Source: Branchipolynoe longqiensis
Lineage: Eukaryota; Annelida; Polychaeta; Phyllodocida; Polynoidae
Direction: 5' to 3'
Length of the DNA: 64,000 nt
NCBI GenBank assembly: GCA_030323885.1
Contig: CM059187.1
Coordinates: forward strand, 86,008,614-86,072,613
Shown here: one piece after another, positions 20,905 through 31,925 of the stretch
Numbering within the stretch: position 1 is the first letter of the stretch
Layout: each line of letters opens with the position of its first letter
Position numbers and translations under genes: made by a program
Notes under the pieces: generated by a model
What the model was told of the DNA's origin: nothing
Databases searched by the model: none
The model's input: only the letters and a program-made list of their open reading frames with translations

Positions 20905-22022
20905 CTCAGAGACACACACACAGACACAGACACACACATAGAGACACACAAAGAGACACAGAGTCACACACACAGAGACACACACACATAGACACACACA
21001 GACATACACAGACACACAGAGACACAGAGACACACACACACAGACACACACATACACATAGACACACACATAGACACACACACAGACACACAGAGACACA
21101 CACACTGAGACACAGAGACAGAAAGACAGAGACACCAGAGACACACACATACACAGAGACAAACAGAGACACAGAGACACACACACAGACACAGAGCCAC
21201 ACACAGACACAGACCCAGAGACACACACACTGAGACACAGACACAGAGACACAGAGATACACCCACAGAAACACAGAGGCACAGACACAGAGACACACAC
21301 ACAGACACACACACAGACACAGACACACACATATACACAGAGACACACACACATGGACACAGAGACACACACAGACACAGAGACACACACACACACAGAC
21401 ACAAACACACAAAGACACAGATACACACACACAGACCACACAGAGACACACATACACACACAAAGACACAGAGACACACACACACAGACACAGAGAGACA
21501 CACACAGAGACACACACATAGACACACACATGGAGACACACACACAGATACACACAGACAGAGAGACACACACAGAGACACACACACAGACACAGAGACA
21601 CACACACTGAGACACAGAGACAGAAAGACAGAGACACAGAGACACACACACAGACACAGAGACACACGCAGACACAGACACAGAGACACACACACTGAGA
21701 CACAGACACAGAGACACATAGATACACCCACAGAAACACAGAGACACAGACACAGACACAGAGACACACACACAGACACAGGACACACACACATAGACAC
21801 AGAGACACACACACATACACACACATACACATATACACACACACAAAGACACAGAGACACACACACACACAGACACAGAGAGACACACACACAGACACAG
21901 AGACACACACATAGACACACACATGGAGACACACACAGATACACACACAGAGACACATAGACACACACAGACACACACACAGACACAGACACACACAGAG
22001 ACACACACACACAGACACACAC
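20905..22022. repeat. AGACAC array, right arm of a giant inverted repeat
   Basis: 1.1 kb of GAGACACACACA units. A higher-order duplication is visible: CACTGAGACACAGAGACAGA recurs at about 21103 and 21601. ATACACCCACAGAAACACAG recurs at about 21256 and 21722. Confidence 0.93.
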
Positions 22023-22385
22023 AGCAACGTGCGAGCAACGCGCTGCAGTACTACGACCGTGTCGACGTCCTGCAAACGCGCCGTCCCCGTACTACGTTAC
22101 GCGCCCGTAACGTGGGTTGGCAACGTCATGGCCTTACGAGCGCTCGGTAATAAACGCTGCGAGCGCGATGTTGCAACTACGTTGGCGCACGTCGGTCGCG
22201 CGTCCAAAGTTTTGTGCATGCGCGAGATATACCCCCTCGACGCACCCCCGCTATACTGCGCGCCGTACGCGCGCCGACGTTTCCATTCACACGTTGCTAT
22301 GTACTTCGCGACGGTCTCGTAACGCGCCGGTATAACGTTGCCGGCATACGCTGCCGTAACGTACCGGACGTGTGACCGACGTGTT
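22023..22385. mobile_element. remnant of a subfamily-1 TTA element interior
   Basis: CpG-dense words (ACGTTGGCGCACGTCGG, CGTAACGTACCGGACGTG) plus AAAGTTTTGTGCATGCGCG at 22208, the central motif of the TTA-flanked family. Neither terminus is recognisable. The left one may have been displaced by the microsatellite. Confidence 0.5.
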
Positions 22386-22734
22386 GAACAAAAAACACCA
22401 AAACACACTCCAACCCTCGGCACCCGCGTCGAAGCGCTGTTGGTGAGTACGAAACTTTTAGCGTGACTGTTTGCCTTTCGAACATGGCGTTAGATCATGG
22501 GAGGTGACAAGAAGAAATGTATGAATGGGAAGATTCAAGGGGACCGGTCGGAACTGCAAAGGCGAGTTATGGAAATGGAATGACATCTGGGAATATCAAA
22601 TTAGCGGCACTATGTCTAACCATAACGGAGCCACGAAGCAGACCTAGTTCTAGATGTTTTTTTTCTGCTGAGCATGCGCATTCAGCGGAAACTCAGTTTG
22701 CGGGTTAAATTTGGAAGCGAGTACTGATTTTGTG
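22386..22734. other. unassigned
   Basis: No supportable feature; a frame starting at 22517 has no recognised domain. Confidence 0.4.
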
Positions 22735-23075
22735 TAGTGTTGCCATTTTGTGCCAGTTTTTTGTATGCTGTGTTTATACTGTCCATAGCATGTAAGCCTG
22801 AGTGCTTGGGCTTGTTTTCAGTGCCGGTGATAAGATGTCTTTGTTTCTCACACAGTACCAGGTACATAGTGATTACTTAGTATCTGTAGATGTTTGAGCT
22901 TGTTTTGTGTTGGGGTTGGCTATCCAAGGTCGATCCGAAATAGGGAAGGACTGCTAGGTAGCTGTTAGGCATGGCAGTTAAGTGTGTTCTTCGCTTGTAG
23001 ATGTTTGAGCTTGTTTTGTGTTGGGTTTGGATATCCAATGTCGATCCGAAATAGGAAGGGACCGTTAGATAGCTA
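22735..23075 (-). mobile_element. LINE-2 3'-end fragment with tandem duplication
   Basis: Inverse of the LINE-2 3' region (GTTTATACTGTCCATAGC, GTTTTCAGTGCCGGTGATAA, ATCTGTAGATGTTTGAGC). The outer part, TGTTTGAGCTTGTTTTGTGT...GTCGATCCGAAATAGG, is present twice (near 22890 and 23000). Confidence 0.72.
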
Positions 23076-23469
23076 ATGGTTTTAGTTCTAAGTGTTTTAG
23101 TTCTAAAACCAATAACTGATGGTGTTATTGGTTTTATTTTCTGATCACCCTTGTAGTGGGTGTGAATAGTATATTAGTTTTTTGGTTTTGGTTTTACTAC
23201 TAATTATGAAAAAGCTGACTCAACATTTATAGGCTTGTACATAGTTTGTAATTGTTCCTTATCTACTGGCAATGCAATATATACAGGCAATGCACTTACA
23301 TATACATGAATAGGTTAGGTTCAACAACCATACAAGTTTGAAATCTGACCATCTGTGCTGGTTAGGAAGTGATAATGGTCACTCACAGGTGGCGCCGGTG
23401 TGGTCGCAGAGCGAACTAAGTCATGGAACAGTACATAATAATGTCACGGGTTTGATCAAAATGGGATAT
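23076..23469. other. unassigned
   Basis: AT-rich, with a small self-complementary stretch (TTTTAGTTCTAAAACCAATA near 23096). No gene. Confidence 0.4.
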
Positions 23470-23560
23470 ATTGCACCTAGAGGGGGAATCGAACCCACAT
23501 ATATTACATTCCTAGCCAGTGTGCTAACCACTACACCACGTAGACTCCCTAATGTCACCA
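23470..23560 (-). repeat. tRNA-like sequence (SINE head or decayed tRNA)
   Basis: Read on the minus strand it has a box-A-like GTGGTGTAGTGGTTAGCACA and a box-B-like GGGTTCGATTCCCCC at tRNA-like spacing. The acceptor stem does not pair well, so I treat it as tRNA-derived rather than a functional tRNA gene. Confidence 0.5.
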
Positions 23561-24124
23561 CCCTATCCACACCTACCTGTCCATGTGGCTCCTTGCCTGA
23601 GAGGTCAGTGTAGACTATAGATAATATAATAAAGTGGCCGCAAGTGTGTGATCTTACCCTGGCTTCTTACAGGTACAGGCTGACGGATTCTGTAGTAGAT
23701 GTAGACAAACCTAAGATTGGTGGTAGATTGATCCAGTTCTAGACTTATCTAGATCTAAATCAAATGTTGTCAACACGAAGTTGCTTCAAGAGCTTGCATG
23801 CAATACCTGTCGGACCATACTTGTTGTCTGTTACCTGTTATCTATTATTATTGCTATGAACCATCATAAATAACGCAAACATGACCACAATAAGAAAAGC
23901 TGACCATGAAGGTACCAGCTATTTACTCTCGGTCTGGATCGAGACTTCTCAAGAAGCTCAAATCTGACTATTTCAGATTTTCATGTCAGTGTCAAAGTAG
24001 GTTTATAAACATATTAACAAAACTGACAAAGGAAATACCACTAAATTTCGTTGTACATATTAGCAATGCTGCCGACACGATGCTAAACCATCGGTAATCA
24101 TCATCTGACTAGACAATGTGGCAG
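23561..24124. other. unassigned
   Basis: No supported gene or repeat. Confidence 0.4.
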
Positions 24125-24306
24125 AAACGTAATAGCTCTGGAAGGTCGGGGGTTCGAACCCTAGTCGAGTCGAAGCAATGACTTACAGAATTGATACTGT
24201 TCACTCCCTATCCACATGCTCAGCTTTTAATAGGATAGGCTTAAGACTGATTAGCTCAGTGTCAGGATAATGTGACTGAGTGGGATATTGGCTCATGGTG
24301 CCCCTG
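24125..24306 (+). repeat. SINE-1, 5' part of a split copy
   Basis: Has a box-B-like GGGGTTCGAACCCTAGTCG, GAGTCGAAGCAATGACTT, the core and TCAGTGTCAGGATAATGTGA. It stops at GACAGCACT, where SINE-2 is inserted; the tail resumes at about 24845. Confidence 0.75.
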
Positions 24307-24844
24307 ACCTAGACAGCACTTTTTTTTTTTAATTGTTTGTAGTAAATATGCTTTGGTTTTTTTCTTGAAGATTTATACTGCTTATCATGGATAAGTCTGA
24401 ATAGACTTGTTTTCGCCATTAGACAGTTTGCCGATAGAAAGCCAGAGCCTACACTTTTACCGACCCAAGGGATTATTAACCTCCCACACCACATAGACAT
24501 GGTATGAGAGCAACTGGCCTTTGATGACGCTGTAAGTTATCCACAGCGATGGAAATCCAAATTGGCCGAGGTGGGGGCACGGGGAATCGAACCACCGACT
24601 TTCAGATTAGGAGTCTGACCAGAAAAAAGTCTGACCAGAAAAAAGTCAGACACACTAACCACTCAGCCGCAGAGAACACCACAATTCTGCTGAATAAGTC
24701 TTTTGTCGGTGCAAAAGCACTGGTCTTCCAGGCATTTTTCAATTCAGGGTTATTTACACAAAAGGTATATGGAATAAGGTATATAATAACTCTTGAATAA
24801 ACAATTTGCAGCATGTAAAAAGACTATAAAGATAATAATATAAT
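24307..24844 (-). repeat. SINE-2 (tRNA-headed, minus strand) and adjoining inserted DNA
   Basis: On the minus strand the head reads GGCTGAGTGGTTAGTGTGTC, then, past a 16-bp tandem duplication, GTCGGTGGTTCGATTCCCCG. Body and tail (CATAGACATGGTATGAGAGC, TTTGATGACGCTGTAAGTTA) run down to a T-run at 24311-24320, i.e. an A tail on the minus strand. A sister copy is at 32055-32325. The 24690-24844 part has no partner. Confidence 0.72.
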
Positions 24845-24955
24845 GATGACTATAAAATCATCATTAGTGTGCACTGTCAAAAGTGTGTAACCATCCTGAT
24901 ATGACATTTAGATGCTGATAGGATGTAAAACCCCAAACAAACGAACAAACAATCA
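24845..24955 (+). repeat. SINE-1, 3' part of a split copy
   Basis: AGTGTGCACTGTCAAAAGTG, ACCATCCTGATATGACATTT and GATAGGATGTAAAACCCC(AAAC)n: the missing tail of the SINE at 24125. Confidence 0.75.
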
Positions 24956-25612
24956 ATCATCACCAGAAGCTTCCATTATTTATACTCGGCAACTGGATGG
25001 TGCCAGGGTGTAAAAACTCCAAAAACAAACAATCATCATCACAAGAAGCTTCCATTATTTATACTCGGCAACTGGATGGTGCCAGGGTGTAAAAACTCCA
25101 AAAACAAACAATCATCATCACAAGAAGCTTCCATTATTTATACTCGGCAACTGGATGGTGCCAGGGTGTAAAAACTCCAAAAACAAACAATCATCATCAC
25201 AAGAAGCTTCCATTATTTATACTCGGCAACTGAATGGTGCGAGGGTGTAAAAACCCCAACAAACAAATATCATCACAAGAAGCTTCCATTGTTTATACTC
25301 GGCAACTGGATGGTGCCAGGGTGTAAAAACCCCAACAAACAATCATCATCACAAGAAGCTTCCATTATTTATACTCGGCAACTGGATGGTGCCAGGGTAT
25401 AAAAACCCAAACAAACAAACAACATCACAAGAAGCTTCCATTAGTTATACTCCGCAACTGGATGTTTCTAGAGTTTAGAAAAACCAACAAACGAACATTC
25501 ATCATCAGTAGAAGCTTCCAGTATTTATACTCGGCAACTGGATGGTGCCAGGGTATAAAAACCCCAACAAACAAACAATCATCACTAGAACTTAATAGAA
25601 GCTTCCAGTATA
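24956..25612 (+). repeat. 79-bp satellite derived from a SINE-1 tail
   Basis: Nine tandem copies; AGAAGCTTCC recurs at 24965, 25044, 25123, 25202, 25278, 25354, 25430, 25510 and 25597 (spacing 76-87). Each unit contains ACTGGATGGTGCCAGGGTG plus TAAAAACTCCAA(AAAC)n, a variant of the SINE-1 3' end just upstream. The array therefore grew from the SINE tail and its flank. Confidence 0.9.
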
Positions 25613-25639
25613 TACACTGGGTGACGACGACGTGGATAA

Positions 25640-26030
25640 TCTGTGGTGAACTACGGGTGAACAGTGAGAAATGACTCAGCACTTTGGTGCTGACGTATGA
25701 GTGCGAGGTGCTGCGGTATTCGCGTGTTCCTTCCAGCATGGCGACCGCAGCGCCCAGCAGCGACAGCACACCTTACATGCTCGCCGGATATTCGGAGCTG
25801 GCGCCGTTGCCGGTGTTGTTTGGGGCGGGGGTGACGCCGCCTGTCGGGCGAGCGGCGAAACACGCCAGCGTCCCGGGGCGACGTGACGGCGCCTCTAACC
25901 CCTGCCCCCCATCTACACAGCTGGCATGAATATTCCCCCCCATCGTCGCTGCCTCGTGGCATATGCCACTCACAGCCCGCGCGCCCTCTACCGGCGTCAT
26001 TAATCTGACGCGCTGAACAGATTGCCTGAA
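25640..26030. other. CpG-rich island, possible first-exon region
   Basis: A plus-strand frame from 25738 starts in a good context (CCAGCATGGCG) and stays open for 64 codons (MATAAPSSDSTPYMLAGYS start) to a stop at 25929. No domain is recognised and the opposite strand is also open, as expected for G+C-rich DNA. It could be a promoter/first exon or simply an island. Confidence 0.25.
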
Positions 26031-26790
26031 TCTCCTCCGCGCCCCCACCTTCTCCCCTTGCATCACCGCCTCCCCCCGCCACTTTCCTCCCCTCCCTCCC
26101 CATTCCTTCTCCGGGTCCCACCTCGCCCTCTCCCCAGTGCAACACTTCCTCGCCCCTTCCTTCCCCTCTCCAGTCCGCCCACCCGGCGCCCAGACTATCT
26201 CTGCCTCGCCTAGCTTCGCCCCCGCCTATCCCCTCCTCTCCCCGCCCCGCACAACCGCTTCCTGTACAGACCCCCCCCCCCCCGGCCTGCCCCCGCCTGT
26301 CCCCCTGCCTCTCCCCGCCTCTCACCGCCTCTCACCGCCTCTCACCGCCTCTCACCGCCTCTCACCGCCCTCTCACCGCCTCTCACCGCCTCTCCCCGCC
26401 TGCCCCCACCTCTCCCCGCCTGTCCTTTCCGGTCCCGCAGCATCGCCCAACCCGCAACACCTCTTCCCACACAGGGCACAGTCCCAGACCCCCCACACCC
26501 CCAACCCTCCCCTCCGCACCCCTCCCCACACCCTTCCCCTCCCCTCCCCTCCCCTCCCCTCCCCTCCCCTCCCTCCACACCTCACCTCTCCCACCCCTCC
26601 CCTCCCCTCCCCACCCCTCCCCACACCCTTCCCCTCCCCTCCCCCACCCCTCCCCACACCCTTCCCCTCCCCTCGCCTCCCCTCCCCTCCCTCCCCTCCC
26701 CTCCCCTCCCCTCCCCTCCCCTCCCCTCCCCACCTCTCCCACCCCTCCCCTCCCCACCTTTCCCCACCTTGTTCCTCACAGCCCCATCAG
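26030..26790. repeat. C-rich array (CTCACCGCCT, then CCCCTCCC)
   Basis: Ten-base CTCACCGCCT units at about 26320-26400, then CCCCTCC units with CACACCCTT interruptions to 26760. All-pyrimidine on the plus strand for long stretches; frames here are artefacts. Confidence 0.9.
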
Positions 26791-26869
26791 AACTCACCGC
26801 TTCGCGCCTAAGCAATGCTCCCAACCCCCTACACGGGTGAGAAGGAGTGTGTGTGTATGTGTGTGAAAG

Positions 26870-26935
26870 GACGGAGGGGATAGGGGAGAGGGGAAGGGGG
26901 AGGGGGAGGGGGGAGCGGGGGAGGGGAGGGGGCAC
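26870..26935. repeat. GGGGAGGGGGA tract
   Basis: About 65 bp of pure G/A-rich repeats, the opposite strand bias from the preceding array. Confidence 0.85.
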
Positions 26936-26939
26936 GGCG

Positions 26940-27400
26940 TGTGGCTGTACCTGTATCTATAGCCGCTAGGGACCGACGCCCGTCATCTCTCACTGTCCGC
27001 ACCGTCCCCTGAACGCCCCCGAGGCGTCCCCCGCGTATGCACACCAGCAACAACGCACCGACCCCCCTCCACACACACACCACGCGGACACCCTCCCGCT
27101 GCGTGCCGCCACCACCGCCGCCTAATCGGCCGTGATTATGCTGTGGGACATGTAATCATTGACTCCGGGGACCCGGCGAGGTGAGCATAATCCGGCACGA
27201 CGGCAGCACGAACCGGGCGCGTCCTGACAGCCGGCCGCCAGCCGCACACTCGCCGGACAATATCATGTACGATTGATCAAATGAGCCACAGCACAGATAC
27301 AGGCCCTGGTCGGCTGGCCCGGCGACCAGTGTCCCCCGGGGCGGGCCACAGCGACTCCGTCCGGCAGCAGGGGGCTTGGGCTTCCGGGGAGGTAGGAGGG
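26940..27400. other. CpG-rich, non-repetitive segment
   Basis: Contains CGGCCGTGATTATGCTGTGG, GACATGTAATCATTGACTCC and ATGTACGATTGATCAAATGA: homeodomain-type ATTA/ATCA cores in a G+C-rich setting. No coding evidence. A conserved regulatory element is possible, inferred from composition and motifs only. Confidence 0.25.
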
Positions 27401-27699
27401 GAGGGTGTGGGGGTGGTGGTGGTGGAGGACCTGTCGCCAGACTATAGTGGATGATGACACTTCGCAGGCTAGGCGGTAATAAAAACATCTGGTACGTCGG
27501 TGAAGCATATCTCACACGCGCGTATGTTTGGGTGTGGGGGTGTGCGGTGCGTGTGTGAGTTAGGGTGCCAGGTGACAGTGGGGTTAGGGCGGTAAGCTAC
27601 GTATGGCAGGAGGTGGGGATTGTTGGTGGCGTGTGGTTAGAGTTGGCTGGGGGATAGGTGGCAGATATTTGTTGTGGATGGCAGGAAATGGGGTGCGGA

Positions 27700-28195
27700 A
27701 GGTAGACGTTAGAGAGAGTGAGACGGGGAGATGGGGAGGAGAGGGTGGAAGGGGAGGGTGGGGGGAGGGGAGGACTGTGAGAGGGGGAGGAGGGTGGATG
27801 GGGAAGAGGGGAAGGAACGGGGCGAAAGGAGAGGGAATGAGGGAGGAGGGGTGATGGGAGGAAGAAGCGGAGGGGAGGGTGGAGAGGACGTGGGAGGAGG
27901 TGGAGGATGGGGGGAGAGAGGGGATGATGGAGATGGCGTGGGAGGAGAGAGGGGGAGGACGGAGGAGGAAGAGGGTGGGGAGGGGGATGGGGGAGGAGGA
28001 GGAGGGGGAGGGGGAGAGAGGGGGGGGGCGAGGGAGTAGGGGAAGAGGGGGAGGAAGGAAGTGGGACGGGAGAGGAGGGAGGGGAGACGGGACATATCGG
28101 ACGGAGAGGAGAGGCGAGGAGGCAGAGAAGTTGCAGGAGGGGTGGAGGGGGAGGAAGAGGAGAGAAGGTGGAGGATGGGGAGGAAAGAGTCAAGT
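27700..28195. repeat. GGGGAGGA purine array
   Basis: About 0.5 kb of G/A-rich degenerate repeats; both-strand Ser/Pro or Gly/Arg frames are artefacts. Confidence 0.88.
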
Positions 28196-28640
28196 TCAGA
28201 GACCTGAACTGAAGGCAGGACGTGCTGCTACGACGGATGCTTTAGTGGAGTTACCAGTAAGCATTAGACCCGACTTGCCAGTGGCTTGGGAGCTGTTCCT
28301 CCTGTGGTTGCTACCCCTTTGTTACTGGCGACAGGGGCCATGTCCTGGAGGACATTGCTGCGCATCGCGCCTGATGGCATGAGGCATCGTCAATACGTCA
28401 TATAAATAGTGCAGGTCTAAGGCTCTCAGGTCCTTGAAAGCAATGTAATGGATTATCAGCGCACACACACCCACACAACTCCGCCGAGTTCCGCTGGTTC
28501 CTCAGTAAGAACTGAAACTGAAATCCAGCACGCCGGGTCGCAGCTACAGCTTACCCGGTGGAAGTTGGGGTTGGTGCCCCTACCAGTGTACCCCCCCCCC
28601 CCATTCACAAGTATATGTATGCCCTGTACTTTAACTAATT
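28196..28640. other. unassigned
   Basis: A C-run at 28590-28603; otherwise no supported feature. Confidence 0.4.
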
Positions 28641-28900
28641 TTACACTTGCACTTATTAGCTTATTGATCATTTGTTTCTGCGTGGAAGGGAATACTGAGT
28701 CCATTTAACAGAATCTGTTACTGCAGAATGGCGTGCTTGCCAAAACTAATTTGATGTGTGTGCACTTCAAATATCTCAAAACGTAGCCGTATAAAAGAAA
28801 TATTTCAACCTAAAGCACACCTGAATACCTGAATACTGATCAATCTAATATATTTGTCTCAGAAAAATGACAGAAACTCAAAACCTTTGGACTGTGCATT
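28641..28900. mobile_element. TTAA MITE, right-half fragment
   Basis: GAAGGGAATACTGAGTCCAT, AACAGAATCTGTTACTGCAG, the GCTTGCCAAAACTAATTT arm and TTTGGACTGTGCATTTATAA. The left half is missing. Confidence 0.7.
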
Positions 28901-28905
28901 TATAA

Positions 28906-29460
28906 GATCACACCAAAAATTTGGAATACCCGTATTGGAAGGATAAACATTGACTCCTGGTTGTAATTCTAGGCGTTTATATATATATATGTTTTCAATA
29001 AAAAAGGAAATATCAGTAAAGGGAAACGAGCAAACCTCTCAATGCGTATTATCGAAGGCATTTCAGAAAGATGGTCAGAATTTGTCCATTTGTCCTTTCT
29101 TCTTTTTTTTCTCGTTTCCTTTTTATTATCCAAGAAGCTAAGATTGTTATCGATAAATAGCCATTCCCACAACGCATAGCGCACTGACCGGAAGTCGTGC
29201 TTATCTGCCGCTGGTGCGCTGCTGCAGCCTTCCAATGGCGTGACAAGTGAAACAAGATGGCTGCATGTGGCATGGACTCAGTCGGCTATTTGTCACACTT
29301 GCCACAGCTTACAGGGAATCCAATTAGCCTCGGTTGGATATGTGCCAAAATGGTGCCAGCCGTTCCCCACCTCCTAGGTCAACCAATTTCTGCAGCCATT
29401 CTCCCTCATCAACAAATCAGTATTTCAAAATGACACGGTTCGCGTATGGTCGGTTAGCTT
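28906..29460. other. unassigned
   Basis: Short TA tract at about 28978-28989; no gene or repeat partner seen. Confidence 0.4.
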
Positions 29461-29969
29461 TCATAGTCCGATGGCTTTCAGTTTCGGCCATGTTTTTTTG
29501 TTATATAACTTTATTAAAGTTGCATAGTCCGATGCTTTTGAGTTTCTGTCATTTTCTTTTCTAAATATATTAGATTGATCTGTATAATCTACCTTACCTT
29601 AGTTTGAATTAACTTTGATTTTATATGGCAAACTTTAAAGTTATTTGAAGTGCAAACATGCCAAAGTAATTTTGGCAAGCATGCCAAAAACTCTGACACC
29701 ATAGGCTTCTGCTGCGGTAACAGGTTCTATTACGTTGGATCAGTATTCCCTTCTATGTGGTGATAAATGTTTAATAAGTGCATCGGGTATCTAAGTTTGA
29801 TATGTAGAATCAAATCTAGATAATAGCTTTGGTTTTGACAAGTTTATATTTTCATTGGACTATGCAGCTTTCAATTGATCAGTGTAATCTATATAACTTT
29901 ACTTTGAAGTAACTTTGATTTTAAAGTGTTAATTTTGGATATATTTGACTTGAAAACAGACATAATTAA
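29461..29969. mobile_element. TTAA MITE plus fragments of two more
   Basis: A left-end fragment (CATAGTCCGATGGCTTTC, 29463) precedes a full copy at 29518-29869 (TTAA at 29514-29517; AGTTGCATAGTCCGATGC to TCATTGGACTATGCAGCTT). Then 100 bp of internal sequence from a third copy lead up to 29969. Confidence 0.78.
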
Positions 29970-30314
29970 AGATGCATAGTCCGATGAAGCATCAAATTTT
30001 CGAAATCAAAACAATTATCTGGATTTGATTCTACATATCTAACTTAGATACTGGTGCACTTATTAAACATTTATCGCCACACAGAAGGAAATAGTGAGCT
30101 CATTTAATAGAAGGTGTTACTGGAAAGGTCTATGATGTCAGAGTTTTGGCAAGCTTGCCAAAATTAATTTAGCATGTTTGCACTTCAAATATCTCAAAAG
30201 TTACCCATTTAAAATATAAGTTACTTTTAAAAAAACAAGGTATATTATAACGTTCAATCTAATATATTTATCTCAGAAAATGACAGAAACTCAAAACCAT
30301 CGGACTGTGCAACT
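29970..30314. mobile_element. TTAA-flanked MITE, intact (345 bp)
   Basis: TTAA at 29966-29969 and 30315-30318. The ends are AGATGCATAGTCCGATGAAG and CCATCGGACTGTGCAACT, with the TTTTGGCAAGCTTGCCAAAA palindrome inside. Confidence 0.87.
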
Positions 30315-30370
30315 TTAATGTTGGTGTGCACAAGGAAATACTCTTATACAGCTTTAGTTTATCTCTTTTA

Positions 30371-30848
30371 AGGGGCTGTCACATTACGGCGTATGGCGGG
30401 AGCGTATTGAAAACCTACGTACGCCATCGGGTGCCACTTTCGGGTGTGTTTGAGCGTATGAGGAGCGTATGAAGAGCGTATGCGTAGCGTATGCGTAGCG
30501 TATGCGTAGCGTATGGGAGCGTATGGGAGCGTGCTGTGACATTTTTTGACAGTATGGGCCATACGCCCTCATAGGTCGCGTTTTTTTGAGCATGCACAAC
30601 AAAATTTGGACGGACGGATTTATGAAAGCGTATGGCGGCGTATGCATCATAGGCTTCACATACGCCGGCGTGTTGCGGCACTGGCGGCGTATGCGTAGCG
30701 TATGCGTAGCGTATGCGTAGCGTATGCGTAGCGTATGCGTAGCGTATGCGTAGCGTATGCGTAGCGTATGCGGCGTATGGCGACGTATATGACGTAAGCC
30801 GCTACGCCGCCATACGCTCCCGCCATACGCCGTAATGTGACAGGGCCT
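30371..30848. mobile_element. TTA-flanked TIR element, subfamily 1 (AGCGTATGCGT words)
   Basis: 478 bp, TTA at 30368-30370 and 30849-30851. The left AGGGGCTGTCACATTACGGC and the inverse right GCCGTAATGTGACAGGGCCT belong to nearly matching TIRs of about 37 bp. Both arms then repeat the 11-bp word AGCGTATGCGT. The centre has GAGCATGCACAACAAAATTT, a diverged form of the family palindrome. Confidence 0.87.
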
Positions 30849-30913
30849 TTAAGTGTAGGTGCACATGACAGATGCACCAAGCTCCAATATGTAATGAGTG
30901 GCGTTGTATCTAA

Positions 30914-31210
30914 AGCCTTGGTCACATACCCATTAGTGAACGTAGTTGAACGTAGTTGAACGTAGTTGAATGTAGGATAGATTAACATGGGTCCAACTTG
31001 GTCTAAGTATGTTAAACTATGGTGAAAAACGTTAAGGTATGGCAGGTTTTGGTATGGATAAATATGTTATGGCATGGATGCCGGTATGTTCAACTACGTT
31101 CAACTACGTTCAATGTATGTTAGCCTCCACTACGTCAACTATGTTCGACTACATCCGAGTATGCTAAAGTATGCTAGAGTATGCCAGAGTAGACTAGAAT
31201 ACGCTAGAGT
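30914..31210. mobile_element. subfamily-2 TIR element, right end unclear
   Basis: After TAA it starts AGCCTTGGTCACATACCCAT and enters ACGTAGTTGA words. It later has ACGTTCAACT words and CTAGAGTATGC words like those at 4.64 kb. The right terminus was not found. Confidence 0.6.
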
Positions 31211-31740
31211 AAAATACAGGATTGCTGATCGAGCTGCTATCGTTTCTATGAATCTCAAACCCAGCATTTATTTATTCAATACGATGACGTCCAAAATAAA
31301 AGTCCACCCTAGGCACAGTTGTGTTCAATCATTTTAATAATTGCTTTTAAGAATTGGAAAACAACATGTTATTATTTATAGTCTAACATTGTTTAGAATA
31401 CAGTAAAATAAGCGTTGGGTCAGGCTGGGAAAAGCTTTCTTAGTCTGCACGTGGAGACGATTGTGTCTATAGGCGAGAGGTCGTGGTTGTGGGAGGAGTG
31501 TGGGTGGTTTCAACTATAGGTCACGGTATTGGAATGTCAACAATTCAGGAATGTGGGTGGCTGGTGCCGGATGACGCTGATTCCTCGGATAGAATGTGTG
31601 GCATTTCTCAGCAATTCCCTGTCTTCTTTGACAAAGACTTCACCGCCTATATACACAGTCGACATATAAGGGTGTATGCAGGCCATCCATGTATTAGGAC
31701 ACAGCTAGCACTCGGCCTTGTGAGTTTATTTTCTCTTCCC
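31211..31740. other. unassigned
   Basis: A 157-codon frame (31483-31956) crosses this part and a downstream ATTCCTTT repeat. It has no recognised domain, so it is not called. Confidence 0.4.
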
Positions 31741-31925
31741 AAAGGAATTGCTGAGACCATTCTTTCATTCCTCATTTTCTCATTTCCACATTCAGTTATT
31801 CCTCCATTCTTAGATTTGCATCTCTTTATCCCGTCATGCCTGCAGTCCTCAGATCCTTATTTAACTTTATTCTTTCATTCCTTTATTCCTTTATTCCTTC
31901 ATTCCATCCAGAAAACATTGGAGCC
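31741..31925. repeat. ATTCCTTT-type microsatellite
   Basis: Imperfect TTCATTCC / TTTATTCC octamers, best at 31870-31910. Confidence 0.7.

Noticed and set aside
19150..22075. Long open frames (up to 533 codons) of Cys, Val and Ser on both strands
   Set aside because: They are register-independent translations of the TGTGTCT/AGACAC array; no start context, domain or non-repeat sequence.
23470..23560. Functional minus-strand tRNA gene
   Set aside because: Promoter boxes fit but the acceptor arm and anticodon arm do not fold convincingly.
24956..25612. CRISPR-like array of 79-bp period
   Set aside because: The whole 79 bp is conserved in each unit; it is a satellite from a SINE tail.
25738..25929. 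Short frame MATAAPSSDSTPYMLAGYS... as a first coding exon
   Set aside because: Good start context, but no domain, no clear donor site and both strands are open in CpG-rich DNA; kept only as part of an island.
26022..26811. Pro/Ser-rich 224-codon frame
   Set aside because: Lies in the C-rich array; no domain.
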